Source: an uncultured Candidatus Saccharibacteria bacterium
GTDB taxonomy: Bacteria > Patescibacteriota > Saccharimonadia > Saccharimonadales > Saccharimonadaceae
DNA length: 13,660 nucleotides
Assembly: GCA_937902295.1 (NCBI GenBank)
Contig: CALGUM010000058.1
Location: forward strand, 1 to 13,660
Direction: 5' to 3'
In this document: piece by piece, positions 1 to 6,573 of the stretch
Numbering within the stretch: position 1 is the first letter of the stretch
How the letters are laid out: each line of letters opens with the position of its first letter
Program-made: the position numbers and the translations under genes
The notes under the pieces: model-generated
Seen by the model: the letters and a program-made list of their open reading frames with translations, nothing else
The model's database searches: none
What the model was told of the DNA's origin: nothing

Positions 1-50
1 CATACGAGATCACTGTGTGACTGGAGTTCAGACGTGTGCTCTTCCGATCT
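1..50 (+). other. Illumina TruSeq index adapter (contamination)
   Basis: Not genomic. Bases 1-10 (CATACGAGAT) are the end of the P7 flow-cell primer, 11-16 (CACTGT) are a six-base index (reverse complement of ACAGTG, TruSeq index 5), and 17-50 match the 34-base TruSeq read-2 adapter ending GCTCTTCCGATCT. The adapter happens to be open in the frame of the downstream gene, so a GTG at 17 gives a false N-terminus starting MTGVQTCALPIS. Real sequence begins at 51. Confidence 0.98.
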
Positions 51-52
51 CG

Positions 53-2017
53 CATGTTGTTGTGGGCGGTTGGAATGTCGAGTCGAATCTGTATCAAATT
101 ACTGATGATTGCGGCAACAAACAAGACCAAGCATTTATAAGCGTGCACAAGAAATGTCCTCAGAAATCACTTGAACCCGTGCTTAGTCCAAAAATAGAAG
201 GATATGCACAAATTACGGTACCAAGTATAGATGACGAATCGCGTCAAATCACACTGTACGCAAATGCTTATGTGCAGCCGTGGCAGAGAGAGGTGACCTT
301 GACGATGCCCGGCTATACGCCACCGACGAGTTTGGAATATCTCGCGCTCGGCGACTCGTACTCAAGTGGCGAAGGAGACACAGAGAAGGACAAGGCATCA
401 GACAAAAAATACTACAGAGATTACACAGATAATGAAGAAGATGTGGACAAATACCAGCCACGAGAGAAATGTCACGTGAGCACGCGGTCATATCCGTATA
501 TCCTATCGAACGGCATGGCGCTTGGTGATCCAATGAATAATACGAGTACAAAATGGCAGACAGTAGCGTGCTCAGGCGCGCAGATATACGATGTGACGAA
601 CAATAGCAGTAACTATCTGGGGCAAGGAAAGGGCGGTAGCGAAGGCGGCAAGCCAAGACTTGCAGGCTATAATGCGGCGGATTTTCAGTCGACAGCGCTG
701 AATGAGTTTATACCAGGGCGCGACAAGCAGATAGAGTTCGTGAAGAAATATAAGCCAAAGGTGATCACTCTGACGATGGGTGGGAATGATGTTGGGTTTG
801 CGGATAAGATTATATCATGTGCTAGCTTTTCGGTAAGCTCAACGTGCACTTTTGCGTCTGGAAGAGGGCGCAATAGCATGGCTGCACAGATACGAGCGGA
901 ATACAACAGCCTAAAGGAGATGTACGAAGCGCTATACGAAGCATCTGGCAGAACAGCAAAAATATACGTGTTGGGCTACCCACAATTTATCAATGGCGGT
1001 GAAAACGATGGGTGCAGGGCGGTAGGTCTGTTGAACAATGCTGAGCGTGAGATGATGTCGGCAGCCACAACATATCTCAACAATGTTATTAGGCAAGCTG
1101 CTAATGCTGCTGGTGTAAAATACGTAGACATAGAAGATAGCTTGGACGGCGGAAGGCTGTGTGACAAAGGCCAAAGCTATATGACCGGTATAGTGGGTGT
1201 ACCTATTGCGATTCATAACCAGTCCCAAGAATCCTTCCATCCCAACGCCAAAGGCCATCACGAGATAGCTATGGCTATCTGGGAGCAAGTCAACAACGAA
1301 AGTCTGCTGGACTATGATATCTGCCCAGGGCTGGAGGTAAATATTTGCCCAGATGCAAATGCTACCGAAGAGTCTATTCCTACTCCAGCGTTTTTCCAAA
1401 CGACAACTAGCAGTGCAACTATTCATAAATATGCCAACTTTGGTATAAGTGCCAAAAGAGACTTTTTGTATAAAATAGGTCTAGGTAAATATACTTTTAG
1501 GCCGGGTAGCACTATTGGCGTGACAGCCTATTCTGACCCAGTAGAGATTGGTCAATACGCTGCGGGCGACGATGGTAGCCTCGATATCGATATCGCAATT
1601 CCCGATGTGCTGCCCGCAGGTTATCATACGCTAGTAATGTCCGGCCAAACATACTCGGGGGAACCTATTAAGTACGAGCAAGTGATATTGGTTCAAGGAG
1701 CTGACGCGAATGACCTCGACGAAAACGGCATTCCTGACGACCAGCAGCCTTGCGGACCTTTCCTCCACTCCTCTGGTGAGGACGTGGATCGCGATGGTAT
1801 TGATGACGCTTGTGACCCGGAAATAGACTCACCTCCTGTCAATCCGGATGATTCTGACAATGAAAATCCTGGCAACCCAGATCCAACCCCTAACCCCGGC
1901 CCAAATCCCACTAATCCGCCTGTTCAACCAAGTCCAATAGAGGCAGCTATAACCAAGATCAAACAAGTTCTAGTTATCATTGTTACAGCCATATTCAAGC
2001 TGTTTAGGTGGCGGTAA
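53..2017 (+). CDS. SGNH/GDSL-family esterase, surface-anchored, 5'-truncated
   Basis: Partial gene; its true start is lost at the adapter junction and codons are genomic only from 53. The SGNH blocks are visible in order: GDSYSSGEG with the nucleophile Ser codon at 356-358, GGNDVGF with the oxyanion Asn at 785-787, and ESFHPNAKGH with the catalytic His at 1238-1240. The usual Asp three residues before His is Glu, as in many actinobacterial relatives, some of which use a Ser-His dyad. The family hydrolyses ester bonds in lipids or acylated glycans; the substrate here is unknown. After the catalytic domain come a beta-rich region, two thrombospondin type-3-like calcium motifs (about 1703-1741 and 1781-1816, including DVDRDGIDDACD), a Pro/Asn/Asp-rich linker, and a C-terminal hydrophobic stretch ending KLFRWR. 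I infer export and membrane anchoring; no LPxTG motif is seen. ATA, AGA and AGG codons look commoner than in zwf or pyrG. Confidence 0.85.
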   Translation, partial: HVVVGGWNVESNLYQITDDCGNKQDQAFISVHKKCPQKSLEPVLSPKIEGYAQITVPSIDDESRQITLYANAYVQPWQREVTLTMPGYTPPTSLEYLALGDSYSSGEGDTEKDKASDKKYYRDYTDNEEDVDKYQPREKCHVSTRSYPYILSNGMALGDPMNNTSTKWQTVACSGAQIYDVTNNSSNYLGQGKGGSEGGKPRLAGYNAADFQSTALNEFIPGRDKQIEFVKKYKPKVITLTMGGNDVGFADKIISCASFSVSSTCTFASGRGRNSMAAQIRAEYNSLKEMYEALYEASGRTAKIYVLGYPQFINGGENDGCRAVGLLNNAEREMMSAATTYLNNVIRQAANAAGVKYVDIEDSLDGGRLCDKGQSYMTGIVGVPIAIHNQSQESFHPNAKGHHEIAMAIWEQVNNESLLDYDICPGLEVNICPDANATEESIPTPAFFQTTTSSATIHKYANFGISAKRDFLYKIGLGKYTFRPGSTIGVTAYSDPVEIGQYAAGDDGSLDIDIAIPDVLPAGYHTLVMSGQTYSGEPIKYEQVILVQGADANDLDENGIPDDQQPCGPFLHSSGEDVDRDGIDDACDPEIDSPPVNPDDSDNENPGNPDPTPNPGPNPTNPPVQPSPIEAAITKIKQVLVIIVTAIFKLFRWR

Positions 2018-2089
2018 GTATATGATTGGTGTCTGTAAAGAACCAAAGTGGATTGCGATATATGTGCGGCAACTGATTACATTTATATG

Positions 2090-2120
2090 TTGCCAGTAAA
2101 TATTCCACACATGGTATTAT
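2090..2120 (+). promoter_or_regulatory. possible promoter upstream of small membrane protein genes
   Basis: The 152-base gap 2018-2169 is AT-rich and has no gene. TTGCCA (2090-2095) and TATTAT (2115-2120) resemble -35 and -10 boxes, but the 19-base spacing is long. The -10 candidate also lies inside a direct repeat, so this is a weak call. Confidence 0.25.
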
Positions 2121-2176
2121 GAAAATACATTCTACATAAAGCGTTTCATCTAAAGATAGGCAGGGTATTATGAAAA
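2113..2176 (+). repeat. direct repeat GGTATTATGAAA around start codons
   Basis: GGTATTATGAAAA occurs at 2113-2125 and again at 2164-2176, where its ATG is the start of the first small membrane protein. A 12-base version, GGTATTATGAAA, sits at 2528-2539 over the start of the second. The first copy opens an ORF that stops after six codons (ATG 2119, TAA 2137-2139). This looks like a leftover of duplication within the tandem family, or a short leader ORF. Confidence 0.6.
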
Positions 2177-2490
2177 AAGCTGTGAACAAGAAAAGCGTAC
2201 ATACAAAGCGATGGGCCTATGTGGCTATAATCGCCACATCATTGCCGGCACTCAGCTTCATAGTTGCAGGTTTAACACTGAGTACAGAGGAAGAGCACCT
2301 TAGCCTCATAGGTTGGACATCTTGGTATATATTTTTGGCCGCCACTGTAAGTCTGCTCATCTCGATAGTGGCGGTTTTTGGAATGAAGCGGCACCGGGTG
2401 GTGCCGATCGTATGTGTCGCCGTCAATCTGATAGTAGTGTACTATTCGCTCTACACGTACGGACTAGTCTTTAGGTATGCCTTGGGTTAA
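2170..2490 (+). CDS. small three-helix membrane protein, tandem paralogue A
   Basis: I do not recognise the family. The 106-residue product has a Lys/Arg-rich N-terminus (residues 1-14), then three hydrophobic segments at about 15-37, 51-71 and 77-101, so it should be an inner-membrane protein. A short acidic loop (residues 39-43) separates helices 1 and 2. It is clearly paralogous to the next gene: both share WYIF-x-AT before helix 2, an MK-x-x-RV-x-P-x-VC motif, and NLIV followed by LYTY in helix 3. A weak AGGG (2162-2165) four bases before ATG is the only ribosome-binding candidate. A CTTGG/CCAAG pair (2481-2497) can form a small hairpin over the stop codon. It follows a surface esterase, but nothing shows that the two work together. 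Confidence 0.75.
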   Translation: MKKAVNKKSVHTKRWAYVAIIATSLPALSFIVAGLTLSTEEEHLSLIGWTSWYIFLAATVSLLISIVAVFGMKRHRVVPIVCVAVNLIVVYYSLYTYGLVFRYALG

Positions 2491-2533
2491 ATCCAAGAGC
2501 TAAGCATATATCATACGAAATAGGTAAGGTATT

Positions 2534-2857
2534 ATGAAAGAAGCATTGGAAAAAAAGACTATACACATCAAGTGGTGGGTGTTCGTATCCATACTTGTAA
2601 CGTTACTCCCTGTAGCTTCTCTTTTAGTAGTCGACACAATGACGGCAGACATGATGATAGACAATACCAAGGAGTACCTTCGCGTCAAGGGTCAATTCTG
2701 TTGGTATATATTCATCGCAACCTTGATTAATCTAGCTATATTGATCGCGGCGGTCATCAAGATGAAGGGGTATAGAGTGATACCTGTAGTATGTATAGCC
2801 ATTAATTTAATTGTTATGTATATGGCACTCTATACATACGCATTATTCATTAGATAG
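2534..2857 (+). CDS. small three-helix membrane protein, tandem paralogue B
   Basis: 107 residues, same layout as the preceding gene: basic start (MKEALEKK), hydrophobic segments at about 14-34, 57-75 and 82-106, and matching MKGYRVIPVVC, NLIV and LYTYAL stretches. The loop after helix 1 is longer (to about residue 56). The start is set by the family resemblance and by the shared context GGTATTATGAA. AAGG at 2526-2529 is a weak ribosome-binding candidate and TATCAT at 2509-2514 a possible -10. The sequence after the stop (GGGTTAAAATTCCAAGAG, from about 2864) resembles that after paralogue A (GGGTTAAATCCAAGAG, from 2484), so the duplicated unit included flanking DNA. Function unknown. Confidence 0.75.
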   Translation: MKEALEKKTIHIKWWVFVSILVTLLPVASLLVVDTMTADMMIDNTKEYLRVKGQFCWYIFIATLINLAILIAAVIKMKGYRVIPVVCIAINLIVMYMALYTYALFIR

Positions 2858-2908
2858 GCTTACGGGTTAAAATTCCAAGAGTTCAATATAGTTTCAATAG
2901 AACACTAC

Positions 2909-3269
2909 ATGAACAAAGCACCGAAGAAGCTAACTACTACAAGGCTAAAAGATATTGATAGTAACAGGATTGCTACTGGTAACAGCGATTTTCTCATACA
3001 TCGGCAGGTATGTGCCCTATACTCTCAAATACACAGAGTGTGGCCATGCGCTGGCTACAGGTGCGCTCAACCGGATTTCTTCTCTGGCACTTCGTACGGT
3101 GCAATTGAGGAGTCTGGAGAAGAAGGCTGTAGACCAAGGATTGGCAAGCGATATGTTTGCGAAGTCAAGGATGGTCTCTGCCCAAACGGACAGCCAATAC
3201 CGCGTTCTGCCAGAGAAACCTAAAACCAACGCAACTCAGAAGCGGCGCTTCGGCTCGGCGATTAGCTAG
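2909..3269 (+). pseudogene. small membrane-anchored protein with a one-base frameshift
   Basis: Two overlapping frames make sense only together. The frame from ATG 2909 gives MNKAPKKLTTTRL, a basic start like the two paralogues upstream (MKKAVNKK, MKEALEKK). The frame ending at TAG 3267-3269 gives KILIVTGLLLVTAIFSYIG, a classic N-terminal membrane anchor, then a soluble tail of about 85 residues. They join if one A of the AAAA run 2947-2950 is removed, giving about 119 residues. The extra A may be a sequencing error, a real inactivating mutation or a programmed shift. Alternatively translation starts at TTG 2955. The 2909 frame beyond the run (to 3223) shows no sensible protein. Function unknown. 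Confidence 0.5.
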
Positions 3270-3293
3270 CGCTTCCGGTGGCAGTGCGCCTAG

Positions 3294-3302
3294 TGCTATA
3301 CT
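3294..3302 (+). promoter_or_regulatory. extended -10 promoter of zwf (leaderless)
   Basis: TGCTATACT is a TGn-extended -10 box. No good -35 is seen about 17 bases upstream. The ATG at 3311 begins eight bases after the box, at about the expected transcription start, so the mRNA should have almost no 5' leader. Confidence 0.7.
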
Positions 3303-3310
3303 ATAAAGAC

Positions 3311-4600
3311 ATGAACACAAAACTCCTCATCTTCGGCATCACCGGTGATCTTAGTCGCCGCAAACTTATTCCTGCGCTGGAGCGGATTACGGAAGGTGGA
3401 CACTGCGACAATCTCGAGGTGATAGGTGTGTCGCGGCGAGAAGTAGACGTGTCGATGTTGATTCGCGACGAGCGTTTGGCGGCGCGGACACGCGTGATGC
3501 AGATGGATATCGCCGAGGAAGCTGACTACCATAGGCTCAAAGACGAGCTCGCACTGGCAGAGGATGAGCAGCTGCTGATTTATCTGTCGGTGCCGCCAAG
3601 TGCCTCTGGCCGTATCGTGCAATTTTTGGGCAAAGCAGGTATCAACACGTCGCGTGTCAAACTCATGCTCGAAAAACCATTTGGCACTGACCTAGAAAGT
3701 GCGCGTCACATGGCCGAGCAAATTAGTGAATACTTCGAAGACGAGGCGGTGTATCGTATCGATCACTATCTTGCAAAAGGTATGGCGCAGAATATCGTCG
3801 CATTCCGAGCGCACAATGCGTTATTTGCCCACGTGTGGGATAACTCGGCGATAGAAAAAATTGAAGTGAACGCATTCGAGTCGATAGACATTGAAGGGCG
3901 CGCACAGTTTTATGAGCAAACCGGTGCACTGAGAGATCTTGTGCAGGGTCATTTGATGCAGCTCTTGTCACTTACTATTATGGATATCCCGGGCGATATG
4001 CACTGGAGCCAGGTATCAACGCGTCGCCTCGATGCGCTGCGTCAACTTCAGCCTGTCGACACCCGAGCGGCCATTCGTGCCCAATACGAGGGTTACCAAG
4101 ATGAAGTGGAGAATCCGGGTAGCGCGGTAGAAACATTTGTTTCTATTAAGCTAGAATCGGGTGCGCCAAAATGGACGGGAGTACCGTTTTATTTAACAAC
4201 TGGCAAGGCACTCAGCGAAAAACGCACTGATATCAAAATTCACTTCAAGAAATTTCACCATGCACAAACTAATTGTTTAATTTTTCGCATCCAGCCGCAC
4301 GAGGGAATAGAGATTGCACTTAATACCCTCAAGCCGGGTTATGAGTATGAGCACGAGGCTACGTTGCTATCATTTAAATACCCTGCCGAGGTGGTACTAC
4401 CAGATGCCTACGAGCAGGTGCTTGTCGACGCAATTCGTGGCCACAAGCATATTTTTACGAGCAACGACGAAGTGATACGCAGTTGGGAGGTGTTACAACC
4501 TCTTGTGAGCGCCTGGGCAATGCATGACAGCTGCGATGTAGTCTACCAAAAAGGCATGAGTACCGAACAGGTGATTGCACTGGCTAAAGAGCAAAAATAA
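3311..4600 (+). CDS. zwf: glucose-6-phosphate 1-dehydrogenase
   Basis: Oxidises glucose 6-phosphate to 6-phosphogluconolactone with reduction of NAD(P)+, the first step of the oxidative pentose phosphate pathway; cytosolic. The 429-residue protein has the nucleotide-binding motif IFGITGDLSRRK at residues 7-18, the substrate motif RIDHYLAKG (R149-G157; family RIDHYLGKE) with D151, H152 and K156 kept, and GALRDLVQGHL, where H214 matches the catalytic-base His. VPFYLTTGKALSEKRT matches the conserved sugar-binding region. It is shorter than the usual 480-510 residues. The start is taken at ATG 3311 because it lies eight bases after an extended -10; an upstream GTG at 3278 would run through that promoter. 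A source of NADPH and pentoses fits a fermentative small-genome cell, though many relatives lack this enzyme. Confidence 0.93.
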   Translation: MNTKLLIFGITGDLSRRKLIPALERITEGGHCDNLEVIGVSRREVDVSMLIRDERLAARTRVMQMDIAEEADYHRLKDELALAEDEQLLIYLSVPPSASGRIVQFLGKAGINTSRVKLMLEKPFGTDLESARHMAEQISEYFEDEAVYRIDHYLAKGMAQNIVAFRAHNALFAHVWDNSAIEKIEVNAFESIDIEGRAQFYEQTGALRDLVQGHLMQLLSLTIMDIPGDMHWSQVSTRRLDALRQLQPVDTRAAIRAQYEGYQDEVENPGSAVETFVSIKLESGAPKWTGVPFYLTTGKALSEKRTDIKIHFKKFHHAQTNCLIFRIQPHEGIEIALNTLKPGYEYEHEATLLSFKYPAEVVLPDAYEQVLVDAIRGHKHIFTSNDEVIRSWEVLQPLVSAWAMHDSCDVVYQKGMSTEQVIALAKEQK

Positions 4601-4643
4601 ATCACCACTTGCAGGTCAAACTGCTACTAGTTGCTGGTGATTT
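4599..4643 (+). repeat. 9-bp inverted repeat between zwf and pyrG
   Basis: AAATCACCA (4599-4607) pairs perfectly with TGGTGATTT (4635-4643). Inside, GCAG (4611-4614) pairs with CTGC (4621-4624) around a six-base loop. The left arm overlaps the zwf stop codon and the right arm ends three bases before the pyrG TGn -10 box. Only three T residues close the hairpin, so it is a weak terminator at best; an operator or attenuating hairpin is equally possible. Confidence 0.5.
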
Positions 4644-4645
4644 CA

Positions 4646-4654
4646 TGCTATAAT
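4646..4654 (+). promoter_or_regulatory. extended -10 promoter of pyrG
   Basis: TGCTATAAT combines a perfect -10 hexamer with a TGn extension. Transcription would start near 4661-4663, at or just before a first in-frame ATG (4663) and about 20 bases before the ATG at 4681. No clear -35 is visible. Confidence 0.75.
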
Positions 4655-4680
4655 AAAGACCCATGAATAGGGAGACTACC

Positions 4681-6279
4681 ATGGGTAAAAATCGGAAATA
4701 TATCTTTGTGACTGGCGGCGTATTGTCGGGCGTCGGAAAAGGCATCACAGCAGCCAGTATGGGTGCAGTATTGCAGGCAAAAGGTGTGAATGTAACAGTG
4801 CAAAAATGTGACCCGTATCTGAACGTAGATGCGGGTCTTCTTAATCCTGTGGAGCACGGTGAGTGCTTTGTAACGCGCGACGGCGCAGAGACAGATCTCG
4901 ACCTCGGCCACTACGAGCGGTTTCTCGACATCGAGACCACCCAGGAGTCAGCCACACTTTCCGGACGATTATTTCGTGATCTCATCGCCGATGAACGTGC
5001 TGGTAAATTTGGTGGCAAGACCGTCCAACTGGTGCCGCACCTTACCGGGGCGATTCAGAACGCCATCGAGCAATCGGGCGCGGGAAGTGACGTGCATTTC
5101 GTGGAAATCGGTGGCACAGTGGGTGATTACGAAGGACTCGCGTTTATCGAAGCGATTCGTGAGTTTTCCGCGCGAGTTGGTCGCGAAAACTGCCTGTATC
5201 TGCATGTGGTGTATGTGCCGCACATCAAAACAAGTAATGAGTTCAAGACAAAACCTGCCCAAAATGCGCTCAAAGACCTGCGGAGTTTCGGTATTATGCC
5301 CGACTGCGTGGTAGTGCGGACCGACGACCCGGCACCGGAGACGATTGGCGATAAAATCGCCATGTTTGGCGGTGTGGCACGCAACCATGTGATTATGTTG
5401 CCAAATGCACGCACTGTATACGAAATACCACTCAAGGTAGCTGAGAGTGGCGTCAATGACGTGTTGACGCATTTTACCGGTAATACTCAAGTTCCAGATT
5501 TGGACAAGTGGCGAGAGCTCGTGGCACAACAAGCCGATCATGCGGCGCCAAAAGTTCGCGTTGGTATCGTGGCGAAGTATTTACAAAATGACGATACCTA
5601 CATTTCTGTCATCGAAGCATTAAAAGCAGCGGCATGGTCCGAACAGGCACAAGTAGAGCTGACATGGATTAACGCCGAGACGGCGAACGACAACGACTTT
5701 GCGGCAGTTGATGCCTTGGTGGTTCCTGGTGGATTCGGTGCACGTGGTGTTGAGGGTAAGATTGCGGCGGCTGAGTATGCACTGGCGCACAACAAGCCGT
5801 ATCTCGGCTTGTGCCTTGGTATGCAGGTGGCGGTCATCGCGGCTGCGAGGCGGGCCGGCCTCGACGAAGCTAACAGCTCAGAGTTCAGTGCTGACACGGC
5901 GCATCAGGTGGTCTATATTATGGACGGCCAAGCTGGCCTAGAGTCAACAGGTGGCACCTTGCGCCTGGGCGATTATGATGCGATGCTCGAGTCAGATTCA
6001 AAAACCGCTGAGCTCTACGGTGCGACTGAGGTAGTTGAGCGTCATCGTCATCGCTACGAAGTTAATAACAAGTATCGGGCCGACATCGAAAAGGGCGGAC
6101 TTCGTATTGTTGGTACCAGCCCTAGCGGTACCCTCGTGGAATTTGTTGAATCGCCAGACAGTGACTTTTTCGTGGCAACACAAGCCCATCCAGAATTTCG
6201 CTCACGCCCAACGCGTGCTCATCCGTTGTTCGTTGGATTAGTGCGGGCAGGTCTCAAAACAGCACAACCTGATTATTGA
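4681..6279 (+). CDS. pyrG: CTP synthase (glutamine-hydrolysing)
   Basis: Makes CTP from UTP, ATP and glutamine, the last step of pyrimidine nucleotide synthesis; cytosolic tetramer. With this start it is 532 residues, normal for the family. The N-terminal synthase domain has KYIFVTGGVLSGVGKG, with P-loop K20, followed by the CDPYLNVDAG and EHGECFVTRDGAETDLDLGHYERF regions. The C-terminal class I glutamine amidotransferase domain has GLCLGMQ with nucleophile C378 and QAHPEF with H503 and E505, so both activities look intact. Two starts compete: ATG 4663 lies eight bases after the -10 and could be read leaderless, while ATG 4681 has GGAG (4671-4674) six bases upstream and gives the usual short N-terminus. 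I chose 4681. The TGA stop shows that TGA is not recoded here. Confidence 0.96.
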   Translation: MGKNRKYIFVTGGVLSGVGKGITAASMGAVLQAKGVNVTVQKCDPYLNVDAGLLNPVEHGECFVTRDGAETDLDLGHYERFLDIETTQESATLSGRLFRDLIADERAGKFGGKTVQLVPHLTGAIQNAIEQSGAGSDVHFVEIGGTVGDYEGLAFIEAIREFSARVGRENCLYLHVVYVPHIKTSNEFKTKPAQNALKDLRSFGIMPDCVVVRTDDPAPETIGDKIAMFGGVARNHVIMLPNARTVYEIPLKVAESGVNDVLTHFTGNTQVPDLDKWRELVAQQADHAAPKVRVGIVAKYLQNDDTYISVIEALKAAAWSEQAQVELTWINAETANDNDFAAVDALVVPGGFGARGVEGKIAAAEYALAHNKPYLGLCLGMQVAVIAAARRAGLDEANSSEFSADTAHQVVYIMDGQAGLESTGGTLRLGDYDAMLESDSKTAELYGATEVVERHRHRYEVNNKYRADIEKGGLRIVGTSPSGTLVEFVESPDSDFFVATQAHPEFRSRPTRAHPLFVGLVRAGLKTAQPDY

Positions 6280-6304
6280 CAATTAATCAAACTTATGCTA
6301 ATAT
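6276..6304 (+). promoter_or_regulatory. near-consensus promoter overlapping the pyrG stop
   Basis: TTGACA (6276-6281), exactly 17 bases, then TAATAT (6299-6304), with TGC (6296-6298) adding an extended -10. This is the only perfect -35 found in the window. The -35 overlaps the pyrG stop codon (6277-6279). Transcription should start near 6311, about 35 bases before a short ORF. Confidence 0.75.
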
Positions 6305-6345
6305 GATAAGGTAATTCAAATAACATAAAAAAGAAATATCTACTC

Positions 6346-6525
6346 ATGGACAAAATAAACCACGGAACAGTATCTGACACAATGCATCTTGGCGGCGACG
6401 ATATGCACGTCCTCAATATACTTGTTGAGAGCGTTCGAGGCCTCCGCCCGGTATCGGGCAGCTTTAGCGAACTTGGCTTGCCAGATCCAGATTTACTGGA
6501 CGAACTTGGCGCAGAGTTGCTATAA
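6346..6525 (+). CDS. hypothetical 59-residue protein
   Basis: A short ORF in the pyrG-argS gap, directly downstream of the near-consensus promoter. I do not recognise it. The product starts MDKINHGTVSDTMHLGGD and ends in an acidic, leucine-rich stretch (LPDPDLLDELGAELL); there is no signal peptide, membrane segment or Cys. The predicted 5' leader of about 35 bases is A-rich (AAAAAAGAAAT) and lacks a strong Shine-Dalgarno, which weakens the case. In its favour are the promoter strength and the lack of any other product for that promoter before argS, which has its own -10. Alternatives are a small RNA or simply a second promoter for argS. Confidence 0.5.
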   Translation: MDKINHGTVSDTMHLGGDDMHVLNILVESVRGLRPVSGSFSELGLPDPDLLDELGAELL

Positions 6526-6557
6526 GTACGGCACACCTTCTGTCATAAGGGTAAATT

Positions 6558-6566
6558 TGCTATACT
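6558..6566 (+). promoter_or_regulatory. extended -10 promoter of argS (leaderless)
   Basis: TGCTATACT, identical to the box before zwf. The argS ATG (6574) lies seven bases after it, so transcription and translation should start at nearly the same base. TTCTGT (6538-6543) is a poor -35 at 17-base spacing. Confidence 0.7.
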
Positions 6567-6573
6567 TTGTCAT

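Noticed and set aside
2951-3223. Frame of ATG 2909 continued beyond the AAAA run
   Set aside because: The product is Cys-, Gly- and Pro-rich with no domain logic, while the neighbouring frame there encodes a clear membrane anchor.
3278-3310. Upstream extension of zwf to a GTG at 3278
   Set aside because: It would run through the TGCTATACT promoter, and its residues resemble no family N-terminus.
4969-5541. Long minus-strand ORF inside pyrG
   Set aside because: It is a shadow of a strongly supported coding frame, with no ribosome-binding site or family features.
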